From DASXKD01 sp963762735 (lineage in GTDB: Bacteria > Actinomycetota > Actinomycetes > Streptosporangiales > Streptosporangiaceae), in assembly GCA_963762735.1 (NCBI GenBank), contig CAVXMG010000003.1, forward strand, positions 186,001-250,000: a stretch of DNA of 64,000 nt, read 5' to 3'. The translations under genes and the position numbers were made by a program. Under the pieces are notes generated by a model. The model worked only from the letters and a program-made list of their open reading frames with translations, made no database searches and was not told the origin of the DNA. Shown piece after piece: positions 7,715 through 16,066 of the stretch; the stretch's first letter is position 1, and every line of letters starts with the position of its first letter.

Positions 7715-8767
7715 TTAGATCCCGTAGCGCACATTGAAGTACAGCATGACATCAAGTGCGGTCCTTGTGTCGCCACCGAGCATGTCGACGAGCGCGGGTC
7801 GCTGGCTGGAGGCGATGGCCGCGAACGCATCCGCGAAGAACTCACGACAGCCCAGCGACCCGTCCTGCCGATGGAAGTCGCTCACCAGGCGCGGCAGGCA
7901 ACGCCCGTAGAGCGCACGGAACTCGTCGGAGTCCGACTGCCACATGGTGCCCGACCCGTCAATGTCATCGAGTGCGTGCCCGATCTCGTGGCACACCACA
8001 TCCGGCGTGGCGGAGGGCCGCGTGCCAATGATGATCTTGTGCTCGCCGTAGGCACCCGCGCAGGCGTCCCACGTCGCCCGGCCTGAGGGCAGCGGAACGC
8101 CGCGCAGGCGGCTCATGTCGTCCAGGTCGGGCACGCCGCCGGGGCCCACGTAGATGGCATCCACGCCGTCCGCGAGGCGCTCGGAGACGGAGAGGGGCAA
8201 CTCGGCCAGCCGGTCGATGGCCCGCACCACCTCCGGCGGCGGGACGACGGCTGCCACCCAGTCACGGTGGAGCACCTTCTCAAGCGGACCGCAGTCCCGG
8301 TAACCCACTGCCACCCGGCGCGCGTCCGCGGCCTGGTGCCACGACGCCCTGGCATCGCTGAGTTGCACGGCCGCGCGCTGGCGCGCCTGCGCCGCCCTGG
8401 CCTGTTCGGCGCGGGCCGCCGCGGCCGCACGGGGCGCGTCACGGACGGCCGCACGGGCCGCTCCGACCCGGCGGCCGCCGCCGCGCCCTGGTGCCTCACC
8501 GCGGGAAGGCTTGGCGGGCCTGGACGACCGGGCCGGGCGGACGCGGGCCTCCTGCACCGGCGAGGCGAAGGGCCCGCTCCCCGGCGGCTGCGCCGGGGCA
8601 GTCTCCACCGCCACCGGTGCCGGCTGGGCCGGGCCGGCGCGACGATGCCGTCCCCCGGCGGCCGCTGGTTGCGCGGTCACCGCGGCCGGCGTGGCTGACT
8701 GTGTCCGGGAGCGAGCCGATCCTGGCCACAACAGCCAGCGCAGGCGGGCGAAGAGCCGCAGCCGCAT
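7715..8767 (-). CDS. Zincin metallopeptidase-like protein (HEIGH motif)
   Basis: A 350-residue protein. The first ~135 residues are Ala/Arg/Pro-rich and probably unstructured. The C-terminal ~210 residues carry a zinc-peptidase signature, VVCHEIGHALDDIDG (HExxH), with a likely third ligand in REFFADAFA about 60 residues later. This arrangement resembles anthrax-lethal-factor-like (ATLF) gluzincins, in which a Glu in ExFAxxF is the third ligand. No convincing signal peptide, so location is unclear. The gene is followed at 10 bp by a small charged protein. Family assignment is from motif spacing; substrate unknown. Confidence 0.68.
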   Translation of the reverse strand: MRLRLFARLRWLLWPGSARSRTQSATPAAVTAQPAAAGGRHRRAGPAQPAPVAVETAPAQPPGSGPFASPVQEARVRPARSSRPAKPSRGEAPGRGGGRRVGAARAAVRDAPRAAAAARAEQARAAQARQRAAVQLSDARASWHQAADARRVAVGYRDCGPLEKVLHRDWVAAVVPPPEVVRAIDRLAELPLSVSERLADGVDAIYVGPGGVPDLDDMSRLRGVPLPSGRATWDACAGAYGEHKIIIGTRPSATPDVVCHEIGHALDDIDGSGTMWQSDSDEFRALYGRCLPRLVSDFHRQDGSLGCREFFADAFAAIASSQRPALVDMLGGDTRTALDVMLYFNVRYGI

Positions 8768-8931
8768 AGTGGTCTCCCCGCGATCGGCGTTGCAGCCGCC
8801 AGGTTACGCCGAAATTACCGTCACCGTCACCTGTCGTTACCGACTGTCATGAGTTACAGGCCGGTGGGTGAGAAGCACCAAGTGCGCACATTTGCCCGCG
8901 AGGTGGCGATGCTGCGGGCTAGGCTGCCGCC

Positions 8932-9222
8932 ATGATGCTCCTGGGCGCGGTGTCTACGCTGGTCATCGCCTTGCTGATGGCCGCCACCCTGGGCATGCTG
9001 CTACTCACGGGACGGGTGTGGCGACGGACACGGCCGCCCTCGCAGCCACCGCGTCCCGAGGCCGATGACGCATTGCGACGGCACCCTGCGGGCCGGGCCA
9101 GGCACGGAGGTCCCGATGGGCCGGCGTATCCACCGTCGGTGATCGGCCCCGATGACGATCCAGAGTTCATCAACGCGCTGGAGTGGCTGGTTCGCGGCGG
9201 CGACCCCGACGAGGAACCCTGA
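8932..9222 (+). CDS. Small single-pass membrane protein
   Basis: A 96-residue protein: one N-terminal hydrophobic helix (about residues 3-26) then a basic stretch (RVWRRTRPP) and an acidic cytoplasmic tail ending in WLVRGGDPDEEP. The positive residues after the helix suggest the C-terminus is cytoplasmic. No family recognised. It converges on ccsB with 19 bp between stops. ATG at 8932 or 8935 are both possible starts. Confidence 0.55.
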   Translation: MMLLGAVSTLVIALLMAATLGMLLLTGRVWRRTRPPSQPPRPEADDALRRHPAGRARHGGPDGPAYPPSVIGPDDDPEFINALEWLVRGGDPDEEP

Positions 9223-9241
9223 CGAGGCGGGGGACCCCGGG

Positions 9242-10366
9242 TTAGTTGATGCCGGCGTAGGAGTGCAGGCCGGTGATCCAGAGGTTGACCCCGACCAGGT
9301 TGAACACCAGGCTGGCGAACCCGACCAACTGGATGTAGGCGGCCCTGCGGCCCCGCCATCCCCCGGTGGCGCGGGCGTGCAGGTAACCGGCGTACACAAC
9401 CCAGGTGATGAACGCCCAGGTCTCCTTCGGGTCCCAGCCCCAGTACCGGCCCCAGGCCTGGTCCGCCCAGATCGCCCCGGCGATGACCGCGAACGTCCAG
9501 ATCGGGAACGCGAAGATCACGGTCCGGTAGGAGAGCCGGTCCAGCGCGTCCGCGCTGGGAAGCCGGTCGAGCACCGCGCCGAACCCGGTGTCCGGGCTGG
9601 TCGCCTGCTTCCTGGCATGCCGGTCCGCGACCAGGTACAAGACGGTGAAGGTCGCCGCCACGATGTAGGAGCCGATCGCCACGGTCATCGCGGTGACGTG
9701 GATCCAGATCCAGTAGGAGTGCAGCGCGGGGACCAGGGGCCCGGCCGCGGTGTACAGGACGGTGGCGCACAGCCCGAGCGCGAGCACGATGGGCGCCATG
9801 AGGAAGAGCCCGACCGCGTAGACGCGGAACCGGAACGACAGGCCGAGGAACGCGATCACCGCCGCGCAGGTGATCGCCATGACGAACTCGTACATGTTGC
9901 CCCACGGGACCCGGTGCTCGGCGATCCCGCGGGTGACGATGCCGAGAATCTGGGTGGCGAGGCCGATCACGGTCAGGGCGAGCGCGGCCCGGATCCACGG
10001 CCCGGCGGGCGGCCCGCCCGCGCGCCAGCGGCTCGGCGCGGCCACCGCCGGCCCAGCGCCACTGGTGGCTGCCGCCTGCACCACGGCATCGGCCGCATCC
10101 CCGGCACTGCCGGTGAGCGTCGCGGGTGCCGCGATCTCCGGCGCGGTGGCCGCGATCTGGGCGGCTATTCCGGCGCCCACCGCGACCTTGGCCTTCTCGG
10201 CAACGGGCGCTGCCTGCGCCTGGCCGGCCGTGCGCCCCGCGCCCCGCCGCCCGAAGGCGAAGTCGCCGGCGTAGGCCAGCACGGCGAAGGCATAGAAGAA
10301 CACCGTGGCCAGCAGGAAATGGTCGCTGAGCTGGGCCAGCCCGACGTTGACAGGCACGAGCCTCAC
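9242..10366 (-). CDS. ccsB: Cytochrome c biogenesis protein CcsB (CcsA/ResC family)
   Basis: A 374-residue polytopic membrane protein of the System II cytochrome c maturation complex, which moves heme across the membrane and, with ResB, attaches it to CXXCH apocytochromes. The tryptophan-rich heme-handling loop WGRYWGWDPKETW is intact in the C-terminal third, with conserved His residues in flanking helices. A low-complexity Ala/Gly/Pro linker (about residues 40-115) separates the first helix from the rest. Its GTG start overlaps the resB stop by four bases (GTGA), implying translational coupling and a 1:1 complex. Confidence 0.92.
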   Translation of the reverse strand: MRLVPVNVGLAQLSDHFLLATVFFYAFAVLAYAGDFAFGRRGAGRTAGQAQAAPVAEKAKVAVGAGIAAQIAATAPEIAAPATLTGSAGDAADAVVQAAATSGAGPAVAAPSRWRAGGPPAGPWIRAALALTVIGLATQILGIVTRGIAEHRVPWGNMYEFVMAITCAAVIAFLGLSFRFRVYAVGLFLMAPIVLALGLCATVLYTAAGPLVPALHSYWIWIHVTAMTVAIGSYIVAATFTVLYLVADRHARKQATSPDTGFGAVLDRLPSADALDRLSYRTVIFAFPIWTFAVIAGAIWADQAWGRYWGWDPKETWAFITWVVYAGYLHARATGGWRGRRAAYIQLVGFASLVFNLVGVNLWITGLHSYAGIN

Positions 10367-12042
10367 TCCCTCTCGTTTGGTGATGAGGGCGGGTCTGATG
10401 ATGCGGGAGAGTCTGGTGATGCGGGAAGGCCTGCCAGGGCGGCGGACAGGTCTTTCGAGAGCCCGGTGAACTCGGCGCCGAAGGTCTCCGACGACTCGGT
10501 ACGTGCCAGGCCGCCGAACTCGACCATGGCACCGCCGCCGTCAGCCCCCGGAGCGGCGCGCACGAACACGCGGCGGCGGCGGACCAGGAACGACACGAGC
10601 AACCCGGCCAGCGCCGCGATGGCGGCGAACAGCGCGGGAAGCTGCCCAGGGTCATAGGTGATGGCCAGGCTGATCCACTGCCGGTAGCCGGTGAAGGTGA
10701 GCGTGCCCATCCCGTTCGGCAGCTTTAGCGACTGCCCGGGGGCCAGCGGCCTCGGGGCGACCGCCAGCCGGTGCATGTCCCCGGTGTTCAGTTGATAGAC
10801 CGACTGCGACGGGCCGCCGTTCATGCCGAGGTTGCCCGCGTAGGAGACCAGGCTCACCGCTGGCCGGTACGGCGCGGGGAAGGCCGACTCGAGCTTCCCG
10901 CCCACGTCCACGGTGGTCGGCAGGAACACCCCGGCGAAGCCAAGCTGCTGGGGACGGGCGTCAGGGACCTTGACCACGCCCTCGGAGGTGAGGCCGTTCA
11001 GCGAGACAGGGATGAACGGCACCGGCCCGTTGAATACCACGTGACCGGTCCCGTCGGCGATACGGAACACCGGGGCGTACCCGTGGCCGATCAGGTACAC
11101 CTTCACGTTGTCCACGTTCAGCGGGTGGTTCACCTGGAGGTCGTAGTGCTGCGCCGGCGCACCCGGCTGCGCCTGGTAGCTGAGGTAGGCGTTGAACGAG
11201 GCCGGCTCTCCGGTGTCCGGCCCCGAGGCCACGTAGCGCGCGTCGAAGGAGTTGAGTGCGATGCTGAACGGCTGCAAGTCCGCCGCCGAGACCAGCCGCC
11301 CCGGGCGGAACTGATCGAGCGCGGTCACCGTATTGCCAAAAGACTGGCCGGCCACCAGAAGCCGGTCCGCCTTGTAGCCGAGCAGACCGCCCAGGCCGAC
11401 CGCGACCAGCAGGGCCAGCAGCGCGAGATGGAACAGCAGGTTACCGGCCTCGCGCAGGTAGCCCTTTTCCGCCGAGATCCAGCCGTCCCCGGTGCGCACC
11501 CGGAACCGCTTGCCCGCCAGCAGCGCCGACGCCTTGGCGAGCGCGGCGTCCGGGGGGAGCGGGGAGGTCATCGTGACCGCCAGCGGCAGCCGGGACAGGT
11601 TGCGCGGGGCCCGGGGCGGCTGCTGGCGCGCGGAGCCGGCCAGCCGGAACGTCCTCGGTACCACGCATCCGGCGAGGGACAGGAACAGCAGCAGGTAGAT
11701 CGCCGCGAACCAGGGCGCCGCGAACACGTTGAACAGTGAGAACCTGGCCAGCCAGGGGGCCAGCGCCGGGTGCGCGGCGTAGTACTGCTGCACCGCCTGC
11801 GGGTTGATGCCCTGCTGCGGCAGCACGGACCCGGGCACGCTGCCGAGCGCCAGCAGGAACAGCAGGATCAGCGCGGTGCGCATCGAGGTGAGCTGGCGCC
11901 ACCCCCACCGGGCCCAGTCCAGCGTTCCGAACGGTCCACGCCCGCCTGGCCCGCGCCGCCGCGGCACGGGAGCCGGGGAGCCGCGGCCGGCCGCGGGGTC
12001 GTCGGGGAGCCCGGTGACCGCCGGGACGCGTACCTCGGTCAC
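10363..12042 (-). CDS. resB: Cytochrome c biogenesis protein ResB
   Basis: About 559 residues. Transmembrane helices near the N-terminus (LILLFLLALGSVPGSVLP; IYLLLFLSLAGCVVP), one before the large extracytoplasmic domain and one at the C-terminal side (LFAAIAALAGLLVSFLV), as in ResB/Ccs1. ResB forms the heme-lyase with CcsB. The GTG at 12042 was preferred over an upstream in-frame ATG at 12081 because it has a ggaggg-type site at good spacing and lies 49 bp after the tlpA stop. The C-terminal tail is Pro/Ser-rich. Confidence 0.9.
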   Translation of the reverse strand: MTEVRVPAVTGLPDDPAAGRGSPAPVPRRRGPGGRGPFGTLDWARWGWRQLTSMRTALILLFLLALGSVPGSVLPQQGINPQAVQQYYAAHPALAPWLARFSLFNVFAAPWFAAIYLLLFLSLAGCVVPRTFRLAGSARQQPPRAPRNLSRLPLAVTMTSPLPPDAALAKASALLAGKRFRVRTGDGWISAEKGYLREAGNLLFHLALLALLVAVGLGGLLGYKADRLLVAGQSFGNTVTALDQFRPGRLVSAADLQPFSIALNSFDARYVASGPDTGEPASFNAYLSYQAQPGAPAQHYDLQVNHPLNVDNVKVYLIGHGYAPVFRIADGTGHVVFNGPVPFIPVSLNGLTSEGVVKVPDARPQQLGFAGVFLPTTVDVGGKLESAFPAPYRPAVSLVSYAGNLGMNGGPSQSVYQLNTGDMHRLAVAPRPLAPGQSLKLPNGMGTLTFTGYRQWISLAITYDPGQLPALFAAIAALAGLLVSFLVRRRRVFVRAAPGADGGGAMVEFGGLARTESSETFGAEFTGLSKDLSAALAGLPASPDSPASSDPPSSPNERE

Positions 12043-12091
12043 CGGTCCGCCCTCCGCGGCCCGGTCACCGGGGCATCGCACGATGGCCTGG

Positions 12092-12739
12092 TCATGCCGA
12101 TTGCGCCAGCGCCTGGCTGATCAGCCCGCGCAGGCCCGGGTAGGACACCTCGCCGATCACCCTGGCGGCGATCCGGCCGTCGCGGCCGATGACCAGCGTG
12201 GTCGGGATGCCCGCGGGCGGGACGGTGTCGCGGAAGTCGAGCGCGATCTCGTCGCCGGGATCGTTGAGGCTGGGGTAGCCGATGCGGAAGTCGCGCTGGA
12301 ACGCCTCGGCGGTCGCCGGGCTGTCCCTGATGTCGACGCCGAGGAACCGGACGCCGCTGGGGGTGAAGTGCTCCGCCAGCCGGGACAGGGACGGCGCCTC
12401 GGCCCGGCAGGGCGTGCACCAGGATCCCCAGAAGTTCAGCACCACGACGTGCCCGTGGTCCTGGGCCAGGGTGAACTTGCTGCCGGACAGCAGGGTCCCG
12501 GCGACCCGCGGCGCAACCGGGCCCGAGCTGCGGCCGTACACCGTGGTTCCGGGACTGCCGGAGACGAAGCTCTGGCCGTTGCTCCCCGGGCCGCTGTTCC
12601 CGATCGCCCCGCTGTCGCACGCGCCGAGCGCCAGCGCGCCGGCCAGCGCGAGGGCAGCCACGCGAGCCGCGCGCCGGGCGCGCGGGCGCCACAGCACGGG
12701 CTGGGAGAGGATGCCCCCGTGGCGCGGGCATCGCGGCAA
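12092..12739 (-). CDS. TlpA/ResA-type thioredoxin lipoprotein
   Basis: A 215-residue protein with an N-terminal hydrophobic segment ending in a lipobox LGAC (cysteine about residue 40), then a thioredoxin fold with active site WCTPC (in NFWGSWCTPCRAEAP). ResA-type proteins keep apocytochrome CXXCH thiols reduced on the outside of the membrane before heme attachment. The position directly upstream of resB supports that job. The usual electron donor gene ccdA/dsbD, often found between these two genes in actinomycetes, is not here. Confidence 0.88.
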   Translation of the reverse strand: MPRCPRHGGILSQPVLWRPRARRAARVAALALAGALALGACDSGAIGNSGPGSNGQSFVSGSPGTTVYGRSSGPVAPRVAGTLLSGSKFTLAQDHGHVVVLNFWGSWCTPCRAEAPSLSRLAEHFTPSGVRFLGVDIRDSPATAEAFQRDFRIGYPSLNDPGDEIALDFRDTVPPAGIPTTLVIGRDGRIAARVIGEVSYPGLRGLISQALAQSA

Positions 12740-12872
12740 ACGGGACAGAGTGATCTCCTACAGGCGGTAGTGCCGCGCCCTATTGTGCCGGACCCCGCTT
12801 CGCGCCGCGACAGCGGGCCGGCTCCCGGCAGGGGCTTGGCACGGCCTGAATGCTGCCTGAACGCCGTGCTGC

Positions 12873-13505
12873 TCAGGCCCCGTGGGCGGCGCTGTCCCCG
12901 CTGCCGGCCGGCTCAGCGTAGCTGATGTCGACGATTACCTCGTCGCGATAGGTGAAGCTGGTGATGCTGCCCAGGGCGCACTCGCGGCGGCCCGGATGGT
13001 GCCACAGCCTGCGCTCCTCTGCCGACCGGCGCGCCACCCAGATGGCCAGCTGGTGGCTGACCAGGACCGCCTCGTGCCCGCGGGCCGCTGCGGCCGCATC
13101 GGCCATGACGGCGCGCATCCTGGCGGCGATGCTCGCGTACGGCTCGCCCCACGAGGGCCGGAACGGGTTCGCCATGCGCGGCCAGTTGCCCGGCCGGCGT
13201 AGCGCGGGGAACCCGATATCGAAACGCTCCCCCTCGAAGTGGTTCCACGGCTCGATCAGCCGCTCGTCCACCCGCACCTGCAGGCCGAACTGCGCGGCCA
13301 CCGGGGCGGCGGTCTCCAGGGCCCGCTCCAGCGGCGAGGAAAGCAGCAGCGTGACGTCGCGGCCGGCCAGGAACGCGGCGGCGGCCTTGGCCATGTGCTC
13401 CCCGTCCGGGGAGAGGTGGAAGTCGGGCAGCCGACCGTACAGGACCCCGCGAGGGTTGCTGACCTCGCCGTGGCGGAGCAGGTGGATCACCGTCATGTCG
13501 GGCAT
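12873..13505 (-). CDS. Histidine phosphatase family protein (phosphoglycerate-mutase-like)
   Basis: A 210-residue single-domain protein. The catalytic histidine is in LLRHGEVSNP (RHG near residue 11), the second arginine/glutamate region is SSPLERALETAAP, and the C-terminal histidine is in VLVSHQLAI. In actinomycetes a member of this family usually sits between hemL and the ResA/ResB/CcsB genes, as here; its substrate in that context is not established. An internal ATG at codon 4 is an equally plausible start. Confidence 0.85.
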   Translation of the reverse strand: MPDMTVIHLLRHGEVSNPRGVLYGRLPDFHLSPDGEHMAKAAAAFLAGRDVTLLLSSPLERALETAAPVAAQFGLQVRVDERLIEPWNHFEGERFDIGFPALRRPGNWPRMANPFRPSWGEPYASIAARMRAVMADAAAAARGHEAVLVSHQLAIWVARRSAEERRLWHHPGRRECALGSITSFTYRDEVIVDISYAEPAGSGDSAAHGA

Positions 13506-13639
13506 GGCGCGCTCAGCCTACCTGTGCCCTGGCCAGCCCGTGCCGGGGTGAGCCTGCTCAGCCGGCCGAGTTGTGCTGGGCCGGCGCGGCTGCTCCGGGT
13601 CACCCAGTACGATAACTGTCCGTATTTGCCAGGATGCCC

Positions 13640-14938
13640 TCAGTCCAGGGCAGCGGCCGCCGCCCGGGCGGCGGCGGGGAGCGCGGCGGCGATGCGGCCC
13701 AGCGCCTCGTCGTCGTGCGCGGCGGACAGGAACCACGCCTCGTACGGCGAGGGCGGCAGGTAGACCCCGCCGGCCAGCATCGCGTGGAAGAACGCCGCGT
13801 AGGCGGCACTGGACTGGCGGCGGGCGCCGTCGAAGTCCCTTACCTGCCCGGTGCCGCCGAGGAACACCGAGAACAGGTTCCCGGCGTCCTGAAGGCGGAA
13901 CGGCACGCCCGCCGCGCCGAGCGCCTCGGCCGCCAGCTTGGCCACCTCGGCGGCCGCCTCGTCCACCCGCGCGTACACCTCCGGCGTGCAGGCGCCCAGC
14001 GTGGCCAGGCCCGCCGCGGTGGCCAGCGGGTTCCCCGACAGGGTGCCCGCCTGGTAGACCGGGCCGAGCGGGGCGAGCAGGTCCATGATCTCGGCCCGCC
14101 CGCCGAACGCCGCCGCGGGCAGGCCGCCGCCCATCACCTTGCCGAACGTCATCAGGTCCCCGGCCACGCCCTCCCGGCCGTACCAGCCAGACCTGGTGAC
14201 CCGGAACCCGGTGAGCACCTCGTCCATGATCAGCAGCGCGCCGTGACCGGCACAGATCCCCTTGAGGAGTTCGTTGAAGCCGGGCTCGGGCGGCACAACG
14301 CCCATGTTGGCCGGGCAGGCCTCGGTGATCAGGCAGGCGATCTGCGGCCCGTGCGCGGCGAACGCCTCCGCGACCGCGGCGGTGTCGTTGTAGGGCAGCA
14401 CCAGGGTGTCGCTGGCCGCGGCGCCGGTCACCCCTGGCGAGTCCGGCAGGCCGAACGTGGCCACCCCGGAACCCGCCGCGACAAGCAGCGCGTCCACATG
14501 ACCGTGGTAGCACCCGGCGAACTTCACCACCAGCCGCTTGCCGGTGAACGCCCGGGCCAGCCGCACCGCCGACATTGTCGCCTCGGTGCCCGAGTTGACC
14601 AGCCGGATCTTGTCCACCGGGGCCCGCGCGGCGATCTGCTCGGCAAGCTCGACCTCGGCCAGGGTCGCGGCACCGAACGAGGTGCCACGGGCCGCGGCGG
14701 CGGTGACGGCGGCCACCACGTCGGGGTGGGCGTGGCCGAGGATCATCGGGCCCCACGAGCAGACCAGGTCCACATAGCGGTTGCCGTCGACGTCGGTCAG
14801 GTAGGGGCCTTGGCCGGAGGCGATGAACACCGGGTCGCCGCCTACCGCGCCGAACGCCCGGACCGGTGAGTTCACTCCGCCGGGGATGACCTCACAGGCC
14901 CGGCGGTACAGGCTCCGGTGGTTGTCGGCCTGGCTCAG
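13640..14938 (-). CDS. hemL: Glutamate-1-semialdehyde 2,1-aminomutase, apparent CTG start
   Basis: Converts glutamate-1-semialdehyde to 5-aminolevulinate, the second step of the C5 heme pathway begun by HemA. Class III aminotransferase motifs: PGGVNSPVRAFGAVGG near the N-terminus, NSGTEATMSAVRLAR, and the PLP lysine in MTFGKVMGGG. About 432 residues, normal for the family. No ATG, GTG or TTG is available in frame at the right place. A CTG at 14938 lies six bases after a perfect ggaggt, overlaps the TGA of the upstream gene as CTGA, and gives a standard N-terminus (LSQADNHRSLYRRA). The in-frame ATG at 15082 would overlap the neighbour by ~150 bases. Confidence 0.9.
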   Translation of the reverse strand: MSQADNHRSLYRRACEVIPGGVNSPVRAFGAVGGDPVFIASGQGPYLTDVDGNRYVDLVCSWGPMILGHAHPDVVAAVTAAAARGTSFGAATLAEVELAEQIAARAPVDKIRLVNSGTEATMSAVRLARAFTGKRLVVKFAGCYHGHVDALLVAAGSGVATFGLPDSPGVTGAAASDTLVLPYNDTAAVAEAFAAHGPQIACLITEACPANMGVVPPEPGFNELLKGICAGHGALLIMDEVLTGFRVTRSGWYGREGVAGDLMTFGKVMGGGLPAAAFGGRAEIMDLLAPLGPVYQAGTLSGNPLATAAGLATLGACTPEVYARVDEAAAEVAKLAAEALGAAGVPFRLQDAGNLFSVFLGGTGQVRDFDGARRQSSAAYAAFFHAMLAGGVYLPPSPYEAWFLSAAHDDEALGRIAAALPAAARAAAAALD

Positions 14939-15657
14939 CTCAGCACCTCCTCGCAGGCGTCGGCAAGGTATTCGAGCAGCCGCAGGCAGTCCGGCAGGGC
15001 ATGCTCCCGCGGGTCCCGGATCCAGTGTGCGCCAGGCCCGCGGCCGGTGCGGGCGGGGGCCACCACATAGCTGTCCCGGCAATGCCAGCGCAGCCCGGCC
15101 ACCGGGGAGAAGCTGTCGGGCTCACAGTCCAGGTGACACGACCACCATTCGTCCTCGTCGGCGGGCGCGCCACGGGTGGTGGCAAAAAACAGGGCCCGGT
15201 TGTCCGCGCTCAGCGCGACCGGGCCCATGACCGCCGGGGAGCGGTCAATCCGCTCCAGGGCCAGCAAGCCGACCCTTCCCGGGACGTCGAGTACGTCGAA
15301 CACCCGCCCCGTGACCAGGATGATGCTCGCCTCCGGGCGGTCCCGCCACCACCGGCTCACCTCGGCCGGGTCGCCGGACGCCTCGATCTGCCAGGCGGCG
15401 GAAACCGGATGGGCCCCGGGCGCTGGGCAGCCGATCCGGTCACAGGAGCAGGCGCGGCCACTACCGCGCGGCTGGCCCCTGGCAACCAGCGCGGGCACCC
15501 GGTGACGGGCGGAGTCCGCGGGCCGCGCGACGGCCCCAGGACATACCGGCCAGCCCAGTTCCGCGAACTCGGCCGCGGCGCCCGCCCGTCCGCCCGCGTC
15601 GGCGCGACGGCGCGCGCGGCGCCCGCGGCGCCCGCGGCGCGGCAATACCTCAACCAT
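14935..15657 (-). CDS. Prim-Pol-like (bifunctional DNA primase/polymerase N-terminal domain) protein
   Basis: A 240-residue protein of the actinobacterial family annotated as bifunctional DNA primase/polymerase. Visible features are AAEFAELGWPVCPGA, the cysteine-rich CSCDRIGCPAPGAHP, a WWRDRPEASIILVTGRVFDVLDVP segment and a late HWIRDP. The catalytic acidic pair of true archaeo-eukaryotic primases is not obvious, so activity is doubtful. ATG 15657 is chosen; the longer frame to 15837 has untypical sequence. Its stop overlaps the hemL start (CTGA), so the two are translationally coupled; why a primase-like protein is tied to hemL is unknown. Confidence 0.72.
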   Translation of the reverse strand: MVEVLPRRGRRGRRARRRADAGGRAGAAAEFAELGWPVCPGAVARPADSARHRVPALVARGQPRGSGRACSCDRIGCPAPGAHPVSAAWQIEASGDPAEVSRWWRDRPEASIILVTGRVFDVLDVPGRVGLLALERIDRSPAVMGPVALSADNRALFFATTRGAPADEDEWWSCHLDCEPDSFSPVAGLRWHCRDSYVVAPARTGRGPGAHWIRDPREHALPDCLRLLEYLADACEEVLS

Positions 15658-15760
15658 TGGCGGCCCACTCCCCTTCCGCCCATTGCTACCCCCGATGATG
15701 CCGGGTGTGCGGCGGGCATGCAGGCGACCTCGCTGAGTAAGGCGCAGAAGATACCTAACG

Positions 15761-16066
15761 GTGACGTCCGCGCACCCACTGCCGCGCCGCTTGGGCACTG
15801 TGGAGCTCCCTGTTGCGGTGGTTGGCGCACTGACCACATTCTCTTATGGCAAGAGGGCCAGTCCGTCGGCGGTGGCGGGGGGTTCGCTGGTGGCGATGAT
15901 GGCGGCGAGGGCGGCTGGGGTGCCCAATGGGCAGTTCGGTGAGGCAATCACCATATGGGATTGGCTAACCTCCGCCGCTGGCGGCTATGCCGCAGCCAAC
16001 TGCATCGGGCCCGGCGGCAGGGATGACCCAGGCAATACTGAGCCCCGGACAGCTCATGCGCGGTAG
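15761..16066 (+). CDS. Possible small hypothetical protein in an intergenic stretch
   Basis: A GTG-started frame of 101 codons in the 396-bp gap between the Prim-Pol-like gene and the propeller gene; its end overlaps the propeller gene's 3' end by 13 bases. It has moderate hydrophobicity (LVAMMAARAAGVPNG) and ends in a Gly/Pro-rich tail. Codon bias is weaker than in neighbouring genes and no ribosome site is obvious. It may be chance; nothing else was seen in this gap. Confidence 0.25.
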   Translation: MTSAHPLPRRLGTVELPVAVVGALTTFSYGKRASPSAVAGGSLVAMMAARAAGVPNGQFGEAITIWDWLTSAAGGYAAANCIGPGGRDDPGNTEPRTAHAR

